Source: JABCPE02 sp963516475
GTDB lineage: Bacteria > Bacteroidota > Bacteroidia > Flavobacteriales > Weeksellaceae
Assembly (NCBI GenBank): GCA_963516475.1
Contig: CAUQBR010000003.1
Span: 62,001-126,000, forward strand
Direction: 5' to 3'
DNA: 64,000 nt
Numbering within the stretch: position 1 is the first letter of the stretch; each line of letters opens with the position of its first letter. Of the stretch, positions 8,483-17,685 are shown piece by piece. The position numbers were made by a program, and so were the translations under genes. The notes beneath the pieces were generated by a model. It did no database searches. It saw only the letters and a program-made list of their open reading frames with translations, and was not told where the DNA came from.

Positions 8483-9049
8483 TTATTTAGGCGGAAACAT
8501 CAGATGCTTTCCTGTGCCATCTTTCTCTTGTTTTGAAATACGAGGAGGGAAAATATAGTAATCCTCCAAAACACTATTGTTTATAGTGTCTATTATTGTT
8601 TCCCTTGTCACAAATTCATTTTTTCCATCATTTGAAATCATAACTGCCCAATAAATATTATTTTTTTTAGTATAGTAGACCCAGCCATCCTTACGAAGGG
8701 CGCGTAGTATATGCTTATTTATTGAAAGATCAACAACTCCTTCACTTGCGACAGCTCCATTTTCATAATATGTTTTTACATAATAACTTCCATTTTTTTC
8801 TATTAATGAATAGGTTAGCATGATTTTTTTATTCGGATAATACTCTATTCCCTTACTTATGACATTCCCTTTTTTGTAAAAAAATTCAGAATATAGGATT
8901 TCATCTTTGAAATTTCTAGAATTAATTAGTTTACCATCTTTATATTCTAATTTTGCAGTGTAGTTATCCAATTTGATTTCCTCTACATAATCTTTTTTCT
9001 CACAAGAAACTAAAACTAAACTTAATACTAAAATTATAATTCTATTCAT
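8483..9049 (-). CDS. Lipoprotein, paralogue of the downstream gene (YwqK/MORN-like)
   Basis: A 188-residue protein with a lipobox (IILVLSLVLVSC, Cys about 16) and the same hairpin units as its neighbour: 'FKDEILYSEFFYKKGNVISKG', 'YYPNKKI', 'TYYENGAVASEG'. It shares the late RETIIDTI segment and PP motif with the 7946-8467 protein, so the pair arose by tandem duplication. Presumed outer- or inner-membrane-tethered on the periplasmic side. Function unknown; immunity-type by resemblance only. It is the first gene of the pair, and the roughly 257-base AT-rich gap upstream (to 9306) holds the promoter region shared with the divergent uvrA-like gene. Confidence 0.75.
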   Translation of the reverse strand: MNRIIILVLSLVLVSCEKKDYVEEIKLDNYTAKLEYKDGKLINSRNFKDEILYSEFFYKKGNVISKGIEYYPNKKIMLTYSLIEKNGSYYVKTYYENGAVASEGVVDLSINKHILRALRKDGWVYYTKKNNIYWAVMISNDGKNEFVTRETIIDTINNSVLEDYYIFPPRISKQEKDGTGKHLMFPPK

Positions 9050-9279
9050 AATATATTTAATCTTTTGCGCAAATAATCACATGATTATCAAATAAATAAA
9101 TGCAATGAGCGATTTAGGACAAAAATACACAAAAATATCAGAAGTTTTCAAGCTAAGAATGATAAATAAAGCGATAGCAGTTTTATATATTATAAATAGT
9201 TAATATTTTGATTTCTAGTTAAATACAAACTTTTACGAGCTAAAAAGAAGCAAAATTATATTTTCTGCCGTATCTTCCT

Positions 9280-9287
9280 TACCTTTG
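9280..9287 (+). promoter_or_regulatory. -7 element for the uvrA-like gene
   Basis: TACCTTTG matches TAnnTTTG, 19 bases before the ATG at 9307. No TTG is found at the expected upstream distance. Confidence 0.5.
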
Positions 9288-9306
9288 TATTTTATTTATA
9301 AATGCA

Positions 9307-12087
9307 ATGGCGGAGCGAGAAATAAACATCAAAAAAGAAATTTTTGTAAAAAATGCACATCTCAATAACTTGAAACATATAGATGTCTGCATCCCGAAAA
9401 ACAAACTGGTGGTCATCACAGGAGTTTCTGGTTCAGGGAAATCTTCTTTGGCTTTTGATACCATCTATGCCGAGGGACAGCGCCGATATGTGGAGAGTCT
9501 AAGCTCCTATGCAAGGCAGTTTTTGGGTAAATTAGAAAAACCCAAAGTAGATGATATCAAAGGACTTGCGCCCTCCATTGCCATTCAGCAAAAAGTCATT
9601 TCCTCCAATCCTCGCTCCACAGTGGGCACTTCCACAGAGATTTACGACTATCTGAAACTGCTTTTCGCGAGGATAGGCCGCACTTTTTCGCCTGTTTCGG
9701 GGCAGGAGATAAGGAAAGACAGCGTTTCTGATGTGATAGATTTTATCCAGAAAAACGAAGGGAAAACCTACACGCTTCGCTCACCGCTGCATTATGAAAC
9801 GGATACCTTTAAAAATACACTCAGCACCCTGAAACTTTCAGGATTTACCCGCTTAGAAATCAATGGAAATACAGCGAGTATAGAGGATTTGGAAGCGTTT
9901 AATTTCGTTCCTGAAAAAGGGATGGACATTCATCTCATCATAGACCGATTTTTGTATGAAGATGATGAAAGTTTTCTCCAAAGGCTGGCAGATTCTATCC
10001 AGATTGCATTCTACGAAGGGCGAGGCTATTGTTCCCTGAAAGATACTGAAAACGAAAAGGTTACCAATTTTTCTAATAAATTCGAATTAGATGGAATAGA
10101 GTTTTTAGAACCGAATATTCATTTTTTTAGTTTTAATAATCCATACGGAGCCTGTCCTTCCTGTGAGGGCTATGGCAAGGTTATCGGCATCGATGAAGAT
10201 CTAGTAATTCCGAATAAAAATTTATCCATTTTTGAGGATGCAGTTGCCTGCTGGAAAGGAGATACCATGAAAGAATGGAAAACGATGTTTATAAAAAAAG
10301 CAAAAGATTTTCCTATTCATAAGCCTTATTTTCAGCTGGATAAAGAGCAAAAAAAACTCCTTTGGCAGGGAAATGGCGATGCAGATTTTCCTTGTATCAA
10401 TCATTTTTTCAAAATGCTGGAGGACAATCTCTATAAAATCCAATACCGAGTGATGCTTTCCCGCTATCGTGGGAAAACCACCTGTCCAGTCTGTGAAGGG
10501 CTGAGGCTGAGAGAGGAGGCGTCTTGGGTAAAAATAGATGGACATAGCATTCAGACTTTGGTGGATTTGCCACTGGATGAGCTTTTGCCACTAGTCAAAA
10601 ACCTTAAACTAACTCTACATGAGCAGGAAATTGCAAAGAGACTTCTCTACGAAATCACTACGCGATTAGAGTTTTTGCTGAAAGTGGGACTCGGATATTT
10701 GACCTTGAATAGAACTTCTAATACGCTTTCTGGCGGTGAAAGCCAGAGGATTAACCTTTCTACCAGCCTCGGAAGCTCGCTGGTCGGTTCCATCTACATA
10801 CTAGATGAGCCAAGTATTGGTCTGCATTCTCGTGATACAGAAAATTTGATAGAAGTCCTTAAAAACCTTCGTGATTTAGGGAATACAGTGATTGTTGTAG
10901 AACACGATGAGGATATTATGAGGGCGGCGGATTTCATCATAGATATCGGTCCTGAGGCAGGTTTCCTAGGAGGAGAGCTGGTTTTTGCGGGAAATTTCGA
11001 GGAGTTAAAAAAATCCGATACGCTTACAGCCCAGTATCTTACAGGAAAATTAGAAATAAAAATTCCTGAAAAGTGCAGAAAATCAAAGGAATTTATCAAA
11101 ATCAAAGGCGCTAGGCAAAATAACTTGAAAAACATAGATTTGGATATTCCGCTGGAGAGTTTTGTGGTAATATCGGGCGTTTCTGGAAGTGGGAAATCTA
11201 CCCTTATGAAGGAGGTTTTGGCGAATGAAATACAGATTCAGCTCGGAATGGGTGGTAAAAAAGGCGATTATGACAGTGTGGAGTTTCCTTCTACTTTGGT
11301 TAAAAACATAGAACTCATAGACCAAAATTCAATTGGAAAATCCTCTCGTTCCAATCCTGTTACTTATCTCAAAGCCTATGATGATATTCGTGATTTGTTC
11401 GCAAAACAAAAGGCTGCTGCCATACAAGGGCTAAAACCAAAGCATTTCTCGTTCAATGTAGATGGTGGAAGATGTGATGAGTGCAAGGGAGAAGGAGTAG
11501 TTACCGTGTCCATGCAGTTTATGGCAGATATAGAACTGGTATGTGAGCATTGTAAGGGAAGCCGCTTTAAGTCAGAGGTTTTAGAAGTGAAATACCATGA
11601 AAAAAACATTTCTGAAATTCTTCATCTCACAGTAGATGATGCTGTCCAGTTTTTTACCGAAAGCGGCGACAAAAAAATAGTTACCAAACTAAAACCCTTG
11701 CAAGATGTAGGATTGGGATACCTTCAGCTGGGACAAAGTTCATCCACGCTGTCAGGTGGAGAAGCGCAGAGGATAAAACTGGCTTCCTTCTTGGTAAAAG
11801 GTGTAACCACGGAGAAAACTTTATTCATATTTGATGAGCCGTCCACAGGGCTTCATTTTCATGATATTAGCAAGCTTATGGTTTCCTTGCAGTCGCTCAT
11901 CGATCTTGGGCATTCTGTCATTGTGATAGAACATCAGCCTGATATCATAAAATGTGCAGACTGGATAATAGATGTAGGGCCAGAGGCAGGGAAACACGGC
12001 GGCAAGGTTGTTTTTGCTGGAACGCCAGAGGAATTAGCGAAAAACAAGAAATCTCAAACCGCAAGATTTATTAAGGAAAAATTATAA
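9307..12087 (+). CDS. UvrA-family excinuclease ATPase (second paralogue)
   Basis: A 926-residue protein with two ABC ATPase modules. Module 1: Walker A GVSGSGKSS near 39-47, zinc-module cysteines (CPSCEGYGKV, CPVCEGLRL), signature LSGGESQRINL and Walker B 'YILDEPSIGLH'. Module 2: Walker A GVSGSGKSTL, zinc finger CDECKGEG...CEHCKGSR, signature LSGGEAQRIKLASF and 'LFIFDEPSTGLH'. The insertion between Walker A and signature of module 1 that binds UvrB in true UvrA is present and about normal length, unlike short UvrA2/DrrC proteins. It differs considerably from the 948-residue UvrA at 14126-16972. It may work in repair with UvrB or in a separate ATP-driven DNA-bound role; the sequence alone does not decide. 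Confidence 0.9.
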   Translation: MAEREINIKKEIFVKNAHLNNLKHIDVCIPKNKLVVITGVSGSGKSSLAFDTIYAEGQRRYVESLSSYARQFLGKLEKPKVDDIKGLAPSIAIQQKVISSNPRSTVGTSTEIYDYLKLLFARIGRTFSPVSGQEIRKDSVSDVIDFIQKNEGKTYTLRSPLHYETDTFKNTLSTLKLSGFTRLEINGNTASIEDLEAFNFVPEKGMDIHLIIDRFLYEDDESFLQRLADSIQIAFYEGRGYCSLKDTENEKVTNFSNKFELDGIEFLEPNIHFFSFNNPYGACPSCEGYGKVIGIDEDLVIPNKNLSIFEDAVACWKGDTMKEWKTMFIKKAKDFPIHKPYFQLDKEQKKLLWQGNGDADFPCINHFFKMLEDNLYKIQYRVMLSRYRGKTTCPVCEGLRLREEASWVKIDGHSIQTLVDLPLDELLPLVKNLKLTLHEQEIAKRLLYEITTRLEFLLKVGLGYLTLNRTSNTLSGGESQRINLSTSLGSSLVGSIYILDEPSIGLHSRDTENLIEVLKNLRDLGNTVIVVEHDEDIMRAADFIIDIGPEAGFLGGELVFAGNFEELKKSDTLTAQYLTGKLEIKIPEKCRKSKEFIKIKGARQNNLKNIDLDIPLESFVVISGVSGSGKSTLMKEVLANEIQIQLGMGGKKGDYDSVEFPSTLVKNIELIDQNSIGKSSRSNPVTYLKAYDDIRDLFAKQKAAAIQGLKPKHFSFNVDGGRCDECKGEGVVTVSMQFMADIELVCEHCKGSRFKSEVLEVKYHEKNISEILHLTVDDAVQFFTESGDKKIVTKLKPLQDVGLGYLQLGQSSSTLSGGEAQRIKLASFLVKGVTTEKTLFIFDEPSTGLHFHDISKLMVSLQSLIDLGHSVIVIEHQPDIIKCADWIIDVGPEAGKHGGKVVFAGTPEELAKNKKSQTARFIKEKL

Positions 12088-12095
12088 AAGTGAAT

Positions 12096-12482
12096 TTAGT
12101 CTAATATTTTCACGGCTTTTTTGTCTTCTCCAATCGCTACCAAGCTGAATTCTCCAAGGACACACAGCTCTCGGCGCTCGGCGTACATTTCTTCGGAGAA
12201 GACCTCCACGCTTACTTTTAGGCTGGTGTTTCCTATGGATTTTACTTTACCGATGAACTCCACCAGTGAACTTTCTGGCACAGGATTTCGGAATTCTGTA
12301 TGATCGCACGCCTTTATTACAAAGGCTTTTCGCGCAAATCTCGTTGCAGTGATGAATGCCGTTTCTACCATCTGCTCCATGATAGCACCGCCGAACATGG
12401 TTTCGTGGTGATTGGCTATTTTAGGGAAAACCACTTTGAAAATTCTGGTTTCTGCATTCTGTATTTTTTCTTCTAAATTCAT
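12096..12482 (-). CDS. Acyl-CoA thioesterase (hotdog fold, YciA/BACH-like)
   Basis: A 128-residue single hotdog domain. The N-terminal 'NHHETMFGGAIMEQMVETAFITATRFA' is the N-x-x-x-x-M-F-G-G helix of YciA/acyl-CoA hydrolases, in which the preceding Asn/His and the Asp of the partner strand (about 'KACDHTEFRNPV') form the active site. It hydrolyses acyl-CoA thioesters to free CoA and fatty acid. The gene ends eight bases from the end of the uvrA-like gene (convergent), with no clear hairpin between them. Confidence 0.87.
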   Translation of the reverse strand: MNLEEKIQNAETRIFKVVFPKIANHHETMFGGAIMEQMVETAFITATRFARKAFVIKACDHTEFRNPVPESSLVEFIGKVKSIGNTSLKVSVEVFSEEMYAERRELCVLGEFSLVAIGEDKKAVKILD

Positions 12483-12535
12483 TTTTTAATGGGAGTTTTT
12501 ATAGTTTTTAGGTTTAAAATTAAACAAAAATATCA

Positions 12536-13327
12536 TTAAAATGAGAAGAAAACACCGCCTGTAAGCACTGTGTAGTGTTTTCGGATAGGGACAATCGGTT
12601 TTGTGTGGATGATGTTTTGATAAGAAAGCCATATCCCGAAGTGTTTCGTTACGGAATGTTTTACATCTATACTATACGCGATGCGCGGGTTTTTTATGTT
12701 GCTGTCAGGCTTGAAATGCGTGTATCCGCTGGTAATTATATTCCATTTTTCACCAAAATTAAACTTAAAACTCGCAAATATCTGCCCTTTTATGCTCCTT
12801 TGCTGTTCCATCTTGTCCATATCCTGTGGGTCAGGATTCGGAACGCCGTTGTAGTTCCATTTTTCGTATTCGTAGAAGAGACCTATTCCTGTGGAAAGTG
12901 TTACTTTGCTCGTATGAAAAATTCTGTAGCGAGACTGTAGACCTCCTGCTGCGCGTATTTTCAGTCCTCGGCTGGGCGCCCAGACTGCTTCCGCGAAAGG
13001 ATAGAGTTCTATGGCAGGTCTCACCAAATAGCGGTATTCGGTGTGGATGTAGCCGTTGCTCACATTTAGTTTGTCGCCATAAGTAGAGAATTCCATCTGA
13101 TTGATAATCGTGATATACTTCTTTTTGTTGAGCAAGAAATTGATATTTGCGTTATTTTTAAAGTTAAAAAAATTTTCTTTCTCCGTTTTAAAATTTAGTT
13201 CTGGCGCGATGGTTCCCTGCACTGTCCGTGTAGAATCTATCGTATTTGCAATGCTTTCCGTGAAGATAATCTGCGAAAACAAAGGCATAGAGACCAAGAT
13301 TAACAATAATAAAAGCAGTCTTTTCAT
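12536..13327 (-). CDS. Outer-membrane beta-barrel protein (DUF481-like)
   Basis: A 263-residue protein with a signal peptide (MKRLLLLLLILVSMPLFSQ). The body alternates hydrophobic and polar residues in about ten strands and ends with GGVFFSF, a C-terminal aromatic strand suited to BAM recognition. Strands such as 'GLQSRYRIFHTSKVTLSTGIGLFYEYEKW' resemble DUF481/porin-type barrels that give stable small barrels of unknown function. It is a solitary gene. A transport or structural role cannot be told from the sequence. Confidence 0.72.
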   Translation of the reverse strand: MKRLLLLLLILVSMPLFSQIIFTESIANTIDSTRTVQGTIAPELNFKTEKENFFNFKNNANINFLLNKKKYITIINQMEFSTYGDKLNVSNGYIHTEYRYLVRPAIELYPFAEAVWAPSRGLKIRAAGGLQSRYRIFHTSKVTLSTGIGLFYEYEKWNYNGVPNPDPQDMDKMEQQRSIKGQIFASFKFNFGEKWNIITSGYTHFKPDSNIKNPRIAYSIDVKHSVTKHFGIWLSYQNIIHTKPIVPIRKHYTVLTGGVFFSF

Positions 13328-13366
13328 TATAAAATAAATTTTTTCAGCGCGAATATAATATTTTTC

Positions 13367-14107
13367 TTAGTATTCCTTCTTCTCGAGAGAGTATTCGCCG
13401 TAGGAATGCGACAAAGGATTGAAATCATATGGATCTATTTCCTCCATTAGCAGGGGTCTCATGTCTTTCACTTTCTTTTTAGAAGTTTCTTTCTTTCCGT
13501 TTTCATCTGTATAAGTGAAATGGTGCATTTTGGTGGAGAAATTGGTGCTGGTGATTGATTCCTCGTGAGTTGCCCTGTGGAGGGAAGAGCTTTCGTGTCC
13601 TATCAGTTCAAATCGGTTGTTCTGGTAGCGGAAAACATAGGTGTCATTGCTAATCCACCAGCTGCCTGCGCTGTAGAAGAAGTAAAATTTGAACCAAATC
13701 GTGCCGTTTTTTTTGATTTCCATATCAAAAAAAGGCTCATCTAATGAAGAGTTTTGGTCTCCATTGATGATAAAATTATTGTTTTGAAGAGCCAAATGGT
13801 ATCCGCCGCCCTTTTTCCCAAAGGTGATGCCCAGAATTCTGTAGGAATATTCTTTATTCATGAAATCATCAGGGATTTTGTATTTTTCTTTGCTCTCCAG
13901 TATGAAAACATAATCCGTGATGCCGTCCTTGTTGATGTCGCCATTTACACTGCCCATCAGTTCCCAGCCTTTTGGGATAAATTGGTCTAAATTGGTGACT
14001 TCTTTTTTCAGTTTAGGATAATCTTCAAGACAGTCTTCAAAGCAATCTTGAGCCGAAATTAGCCCTGAAACAAATAAAACTAGCGGTAATAATAATTTTT
14101 TTCTCAT
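13367..14107 (-). CDS. Secreted protein of unknown function with FG-GAP-like loop
   Basis: A 246-residue protein with a signal peptide (MRKKLLLPLVLFVSGLISAQ) and two Cys close to the mature N-terminus (DCFEDCLEDY). At about residues 55-70 GDINKDGITDYVFIL forms a DxNxDGxxD loop like that in the protein at 1668-2627. The middle contains aromatic strands ('FKFYFFYSAGSWWISNDTYVFRYQ'), common in Bacteroidota secreted proteins that read out a hydrolysis or stress signal, but no family can be named. It lies 18 bases downstream of uvrA on the same strand and could be transcribed from it by readthrough. Confidence 0.7.
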   Translation of the reverse strand: MRKKLLLPLVLFVSGLISAQDCFEDCLEDYPKLKKEVTNLDQFIPKGWELMGSVNGDINKDGITDYVFILESKEKYKIPDDFMNKEYSYRILGITFGKKGGGYHLALQNNNFIINGDQNSSLDEPFFDMEIKKNGTIWFKFYFFYSAGSWWISNDTYVFRYQNNRFELIGHESSSLHRATHEESITSTNFSTKMHHFTYTDENGKKETSKKKVKDMRPLLMEEIDPYDFNPLSHSYGEYSLEKKEY

Positions 14108-14125
14108 GATTTTAATATTTTAAAT

Positions 14126-16972
14126 TTATTGTTTCATTTCCTTTGCCAAGAATTTTCCTGTTATGGATTTCTTGTTTTTGATGATTTCTTCGGGTGTTCC
14201 TTCGGCTACGATTTTTCCGCCGTTTTTTCCGCCTTCTGGACCGATGTCTATGATATGGTCGGCCAGTTTTATCACATCCAGATTGTGCTCTATGATGATG
14301 AACGAGTTTCCTAAATCCACCAGCCTGTTGATGGCGTCCATTAGTATTTTTACATCCTCAAAATGAAGCCCTGTGGTAGGCTCATCCAAGATGTAGAGCG
14401 TGTTTCCTGTCTGTTTTTTGGAGAGTTCTGTGGCGAGTTTTATTCTCTGCGCTTCTCCACCCGAGAGCGTGGTAGACTGCTGTCCCAGCGAAATGTATCC
14501 TAGCCCGACTTCCTGTAAGGTTTTCACTTTGTTGTAGATTTTTGGGATAGGCTGGAAGAATTCCACCGCCTCATCTATGGTCATTTCCAAGACATCAGAA
14601 ATAGACTTGCCTTTGTATCTTACTTCCAGAGTTTCCCTGTTAAAGCGCTTTCCATTGCAGGTTTCGCAATGGACATACACATCAGGGAGGAAATTCATTT
14701 CTATGACTTTCAGTCCGCCGCCTTGGCAGGTTTCGCATCTTCCTCCTTTTACATTAAAGGAAAATCTTCCTGGTTTGTAGCCTCGTATTTTCGCTTCTGG
14801 AAGCTCGGAAAAGAGCGTTCTGATATCTCCGAAAACACCTGTATAAGTGGCAGGGTTGGAGCGTGGCGTTCTTCCGATAGGTGCCTGGTCTACATCTACT
14901 ATTTTGTCAATGTTTTCCAGCCCTTCTATGGATTTGTAGGGTAGAGGTTCCTGCGCAGCGCGGTAGAAATGTTTATTAAGAATAGGGTAGAGCGTCCCAT
15001 TGATAAGGGAGGATTTTCCGCTTCCAGAGATACCCGTAACGACCACTAATTTACCCAAAGGAATTTCCAGATTTACATTTTTTAGGTTGTTTCCTGTGGC
15101 TCCTTTCAGCAGCAGCGAATTTCCGTTGCCATGTCTTCGCTCTTTTGGGATTTCTATTTTTCTTTTTCCTGTGATGTAGTCAGCGGTAATGGTATCAGCT
15201 TTTAATAAATCCTTTGGTTTTCCCTGCCAAAGAACTTCACCGCCGTGTTTTCCTGCTCTAGGGCCGATGTCTAAAACTTCGTCCGCTTCTAAAATCATAT
15301 CTTTATCATGTTCCACCACTAAAACCGAATTTCCGATATCGCGGAGGTTTTTTAGCGAATTGATGAGTCTTTCATTGTCTCGCTGATGAAGTCCGATGCT
15401 CGGTTCATCCAATATATAAAGCACATTTACCAGCTGGGAACCTATCTGTGTAGCCAGACGGATTCGCTGGGACTCGCCGCCAGAAAGGGTTTTAGAACTT
15501 CTGCTGAGGCTGAGGTATTCCAAACCGACATCCAGTAGAAACCGCAGTCTGGATTTGATTTCTTTTAGGATTTCGTAGGCGATGATTTTATTTTTATCGG
15601 AGAAAGTATTTTCTACATCATTCAGCCAGTCCATCAGGTCAGAAAGGCTCAATGCTGCCACTTCGGCGATGTTTTTACCATCGATTTTAAAACTTAGGCT
15701 CGATGCCTGAAGCCTTGTGCCGTTGCACTCTGGGCAGATTTGTTCCACCGTGAAATCTCGTTCTATCTGTGTGGCTCCGTAGTTTTCTTTGTCTTCGATG
15801 ATTTGTTCCAAATGGGAAATCAGTCCGTCAAATTCTATTTTTATCTTTTTGCTGATTCCAGCGTGTTTCAGTTCGCGGGTTTCTTGCAGGTGAATACCGT
15901 TGTAGATGTAGTCCAGCGCCTCTGGAGAGATTTTCTCAAAAGGCGTGTCCAGACTCTGTCCATAAAGCTCTAAAATACTGCTAATTTGAGCCAAAACCCA
16001 TTTGCTGAATTTATAAGTTTCCAAAGGTCTTAAAGCGCCTGCGGAGATGGATAGTTTTGGGTTTTCTACGAAGAAATCCGTGTTGATTTTTTTAATCATC
16101 CCAAGTCCCTTGCAGTGCGGACAGCTTCCCTTCGGAGAATTGAAAGAAAAAGTATTGGGTTCTGGCTGCGCGAGGGAAAGCCCTGTGTCTTCATCCATCA
16201 GGTTTTTAGAGAAATATTCTATCTCATCTGAACCGAATTTCTGTATTCCGATGATACCTTCACCCATGTCTAAAGCCGTGCGGAGGGATTTCTCCATGCG
16301 GGATTCGGTGGCGCTTTCGCCGATAATCCAGCGGTCTATAACGATGTCTATATCGTGGTTTTTGTATCGGTCAAGTTTTAAATCATATTCAATGTCTTGC
16401 AGCTGTCCATCAATCCGAGCTTGACTATAGCCTTTCTTTGCCATCTGCACGAAAAGTTCGTGATAATGACCCTTTCTTGCACGGATTACAGGAGCGGTGA
16501 GCAGGACTTTTTCATCTTTATAGTTGGATTTTATCGCTTCTAAAATCTGCTCTTCTGTGTAGCTGACCAGCTTTCTGCCAGTGGTGAGCGAGTAAGCATC
16601 TGAAACCCGCGCAAAGAGCAGCCGCAGGAAGTCGTAAAGCTCTGTAACGGTGCCTACTGTGGAGCGTGGATTTTTGTTGGTAGTTTTCTGTTCGATGGCG
16701 ATGACAGGGGAGAGCCCTTCTATTTTGTCCACATCAGGGCGCTCCAGACCACCCAAAAACTGGCGGGCATAGGCGGAAAAAGTCTCGATGTAGCGGCGCT
16801 GTCCTTCGGCGAAGATGGTATCAAACGCGAGGGAAGATTTTCCGCTGCCAGAAAGCCCAGTGATGACTACCAGCTGGTTTCGGGGGATTTTGACATCGAT
16901 GTTTTTCAGGTTGTGTTCGCGTGCTCCGTAGATTTCTATATATTCGTTTTGCTCCTTTTTCGGCTTTGACAT
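14126..16972 (-). CDS. uvrA: Excinuclease ABC subunit A
   Basis: A 948-residue UvrA of standard length. Module 1 has Walker A GLSGSGKSSLAFDT, the UvrB-binding and insertion domains, Cys4 zinc residues (CPHCKGLG, CPECNGTR), signature LSGGESQRIRLA and Walker B YILDEPSIGLHQRD. Module 2 has Walker A GISGSGKSSL, the DNA-binding zinc finger CETCQGGG...CETCNGKR, signature LSGGEAQRIKLA and 'YILDEPTTGLHFED'. It recognises DNA damage as a dimer and loads UvrB in nucleotide excision repair. This is the canonical copy; the paralogue at 9307-12087 lies two kilobases away and faces it. Confidence 0.97.
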   Translation of the reverse strand: MSKPKKEQNEYIEIYGAREHNLKNIDVKIPRNQLVVITGLSGSGKSSLAFDTIFAEGQRRYIETFSAYARQFLGGLERPDVDKIEGLSPVIAIEQKTTNKNPRSTVGTVTELYDFLRLLFARVSDAYSLTTGRKLVSYTEEQILEAIKSNYKDEKVLLTAPVIRARKGHYHELFVQMAKKGYSQARIDGQLQDIEYDLKLDRYKNHDIDIVIDRWIIGESATESRMEKSLRTALDMGEGIIGIQKFGSDEIEYFSKNLMDEDTGLSLAQPEPNTFSFNSPKGSCPHCKGLGMIKKINTDFFVENPKLSISAGALRPLETYKFSKWVLAQISSILELYGQSLDTPFEKISPEALDYIYNGIHLQETRELKHAGISKKIKIEFDGLISHLEQIIEDKENYGATQIERDFTVEQICPECNGTRLQASSLSFKIDGKNIAEVAALSLSDLMDWLNDVENTFSDKNKIIAYEILKEIKSRLRFLLDVGLEYLSLSRSSKTLSGGESQRIRLATQIGSQLVNVLYILDEPSIGLHQRDNERLINSLKNLRDIGNSVLVVEHDKDMILEADEVLDIGPRAGKHGGEVLWQGKPKDLLKADTITADYITGKRKIEIPKERRHGNGNSLLLKGATGNNLKNVNLEIPLGKLVVVTGISGSGKSSLINGTLYPILNKHFYRAAQEPLPYKSIEGLENIDKIVDVDQAPIGRTPRSNPATYTGVFGDIRTLFSELPEAKIRGYKPGRFSFNVKGGRCETCQGGGLKVIEMNFLPDVYVHCETCNGKRFNRETLEVRYKGKSISDVLEMTIDEAVEFFQPIPKIYNKVKTLQEVGLGYISLGQQSTTLSGGEAQRIKLATELSKKQTGNTLYILDEPTTGLHFEDVKILMDAINRLVDLGNSFIIIEHNLDVIKLADHIIDIGPEGGKNGGKIVAEGTPEEIIKNKKSITGKFLAKEMKQ

Positions 16973-16995
16973 TCTTATTAGATTTAATAATCCTA

Positions 16996-17003
16996 CAAAT
17001 TTA
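16996..17003 (-). promoter_or_regulatory. -7 element for uvrA
   Basis: TAAATTTG on the minus strand, 23 bases before the ATG at 16972. No SOS-type LexA box is recognisable in the gap to 17091, though LexA sites in this phylum are not well conserved. Confidence 0.45.
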
Positions 17004-17039
17004 CAACAAAATTATGCTACTCTGTGATGAAAATTTAAT

Positions 17040-17047
17040 TATCTTTG
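17040..17047 (+). promoter_or_regulatory. -7 element for the lipoprotein/membrane pair
   Basis: TATCTTTG fits TAnnTTTG, 44 bases before the ATG at 17092. No TTG at the expected distance. Confidence 0.5.
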
Positions 17048-17091
17048 GGAACAATAGTCGGTGGAAATTAGAAAGAAAATAAAAATAAGAT

Positions 17092-17685
17092 ATGCAAAAG
17101 GTAAAAAGTAGTAAAGTAAGTGCGTTTATAAAAGTTCTTCTTTTATTTGTGGTTTTGTATGGATGTTCGGCGCAGAGTAAAAGAAATTCAGAAAATAATT
17201 TAGCCTTTGAATTGTGTGCAATGTATGGTCTTGACCAAGGGATTCGTAATTATGATATTAAGTTTAATAGGAGTGAAATCATGCCTAAAATAGATTCGGC
17301 TAATTTTTATCGCCTTATTACTATTATCAAAGAAAATGGATATCCTAACCCTAAAAATGTCGGGAAAAGAAATTTGAAAGACCAAGAGTGTGTTCAGGCA
17401 GCGGCTGTTGCTATTCTTCTTCATAATCCACACCGAGTGGTTAAAGAAGATGAGGTTAGGAATCTTCTTCTTCAAGAAGTAGAAAAAGGAAATATGAAAA
17501 GAGAGTTTTTGGCTGCAATTCTTGATAAATATTATTGGTCTAAAAAAGGAAATAATAGAAGGGTTTATTATGGGACTCAATTTGGGAAACCTTGTATAAA
17601 AGACAGAGCAAAAAGTGATTCATTGAGAAAGGCTATTTCACTGCCTCCTTTGAAAACAGAAGATTTTAAAAACTGTGAAGAATGA
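17092..17685 (+). CDS. Lipoprotein resembling DUF6624
   Basis: A 197-residue protein with a lipoprotein signal ('VLLLFVVLYGC', Cys about 25). The order of motifs (MYGLDQGIR; 'IIKENGYPNPKNVGKRN'; 'VAILLHNPH'; 'YYGTQF' near the end) looks like DUF6624, a domain found in Bacteroidota and often next to polymorphic-toxin immunity genes; this match is from memory and uncertain. No catalytic residues can be assigned. Its stop overlaps the start of the next gene (ATGA, 17682-17685), so the two are translationally coupled. Confidence 0.68.
   Translation: MQKVKSSKVSAFIKVLLLFVVLYGCSAQSKRNSENNLAFELCAMYGLDQGIRNYDIKFNRSEIMPKIDSANFYRLITIIKENGYPNPKNVGKRNLKDQECVQAAAVAILLHNPHRVVKEDEVRNLLLQEVEKGNMKREFLAAILDKYYWSKKGNNRRVYYGTQFGKPCIKDRAKSDSLRKAISLPPLKTEDFKNCEE

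Noticed and set aside
9307..12087. Second UvrA as a truncated UvrA2/DrrC drug-resistance ATPase
   Set aside because: Length and the presence of the UvrB-binding insertion argue against the short class.
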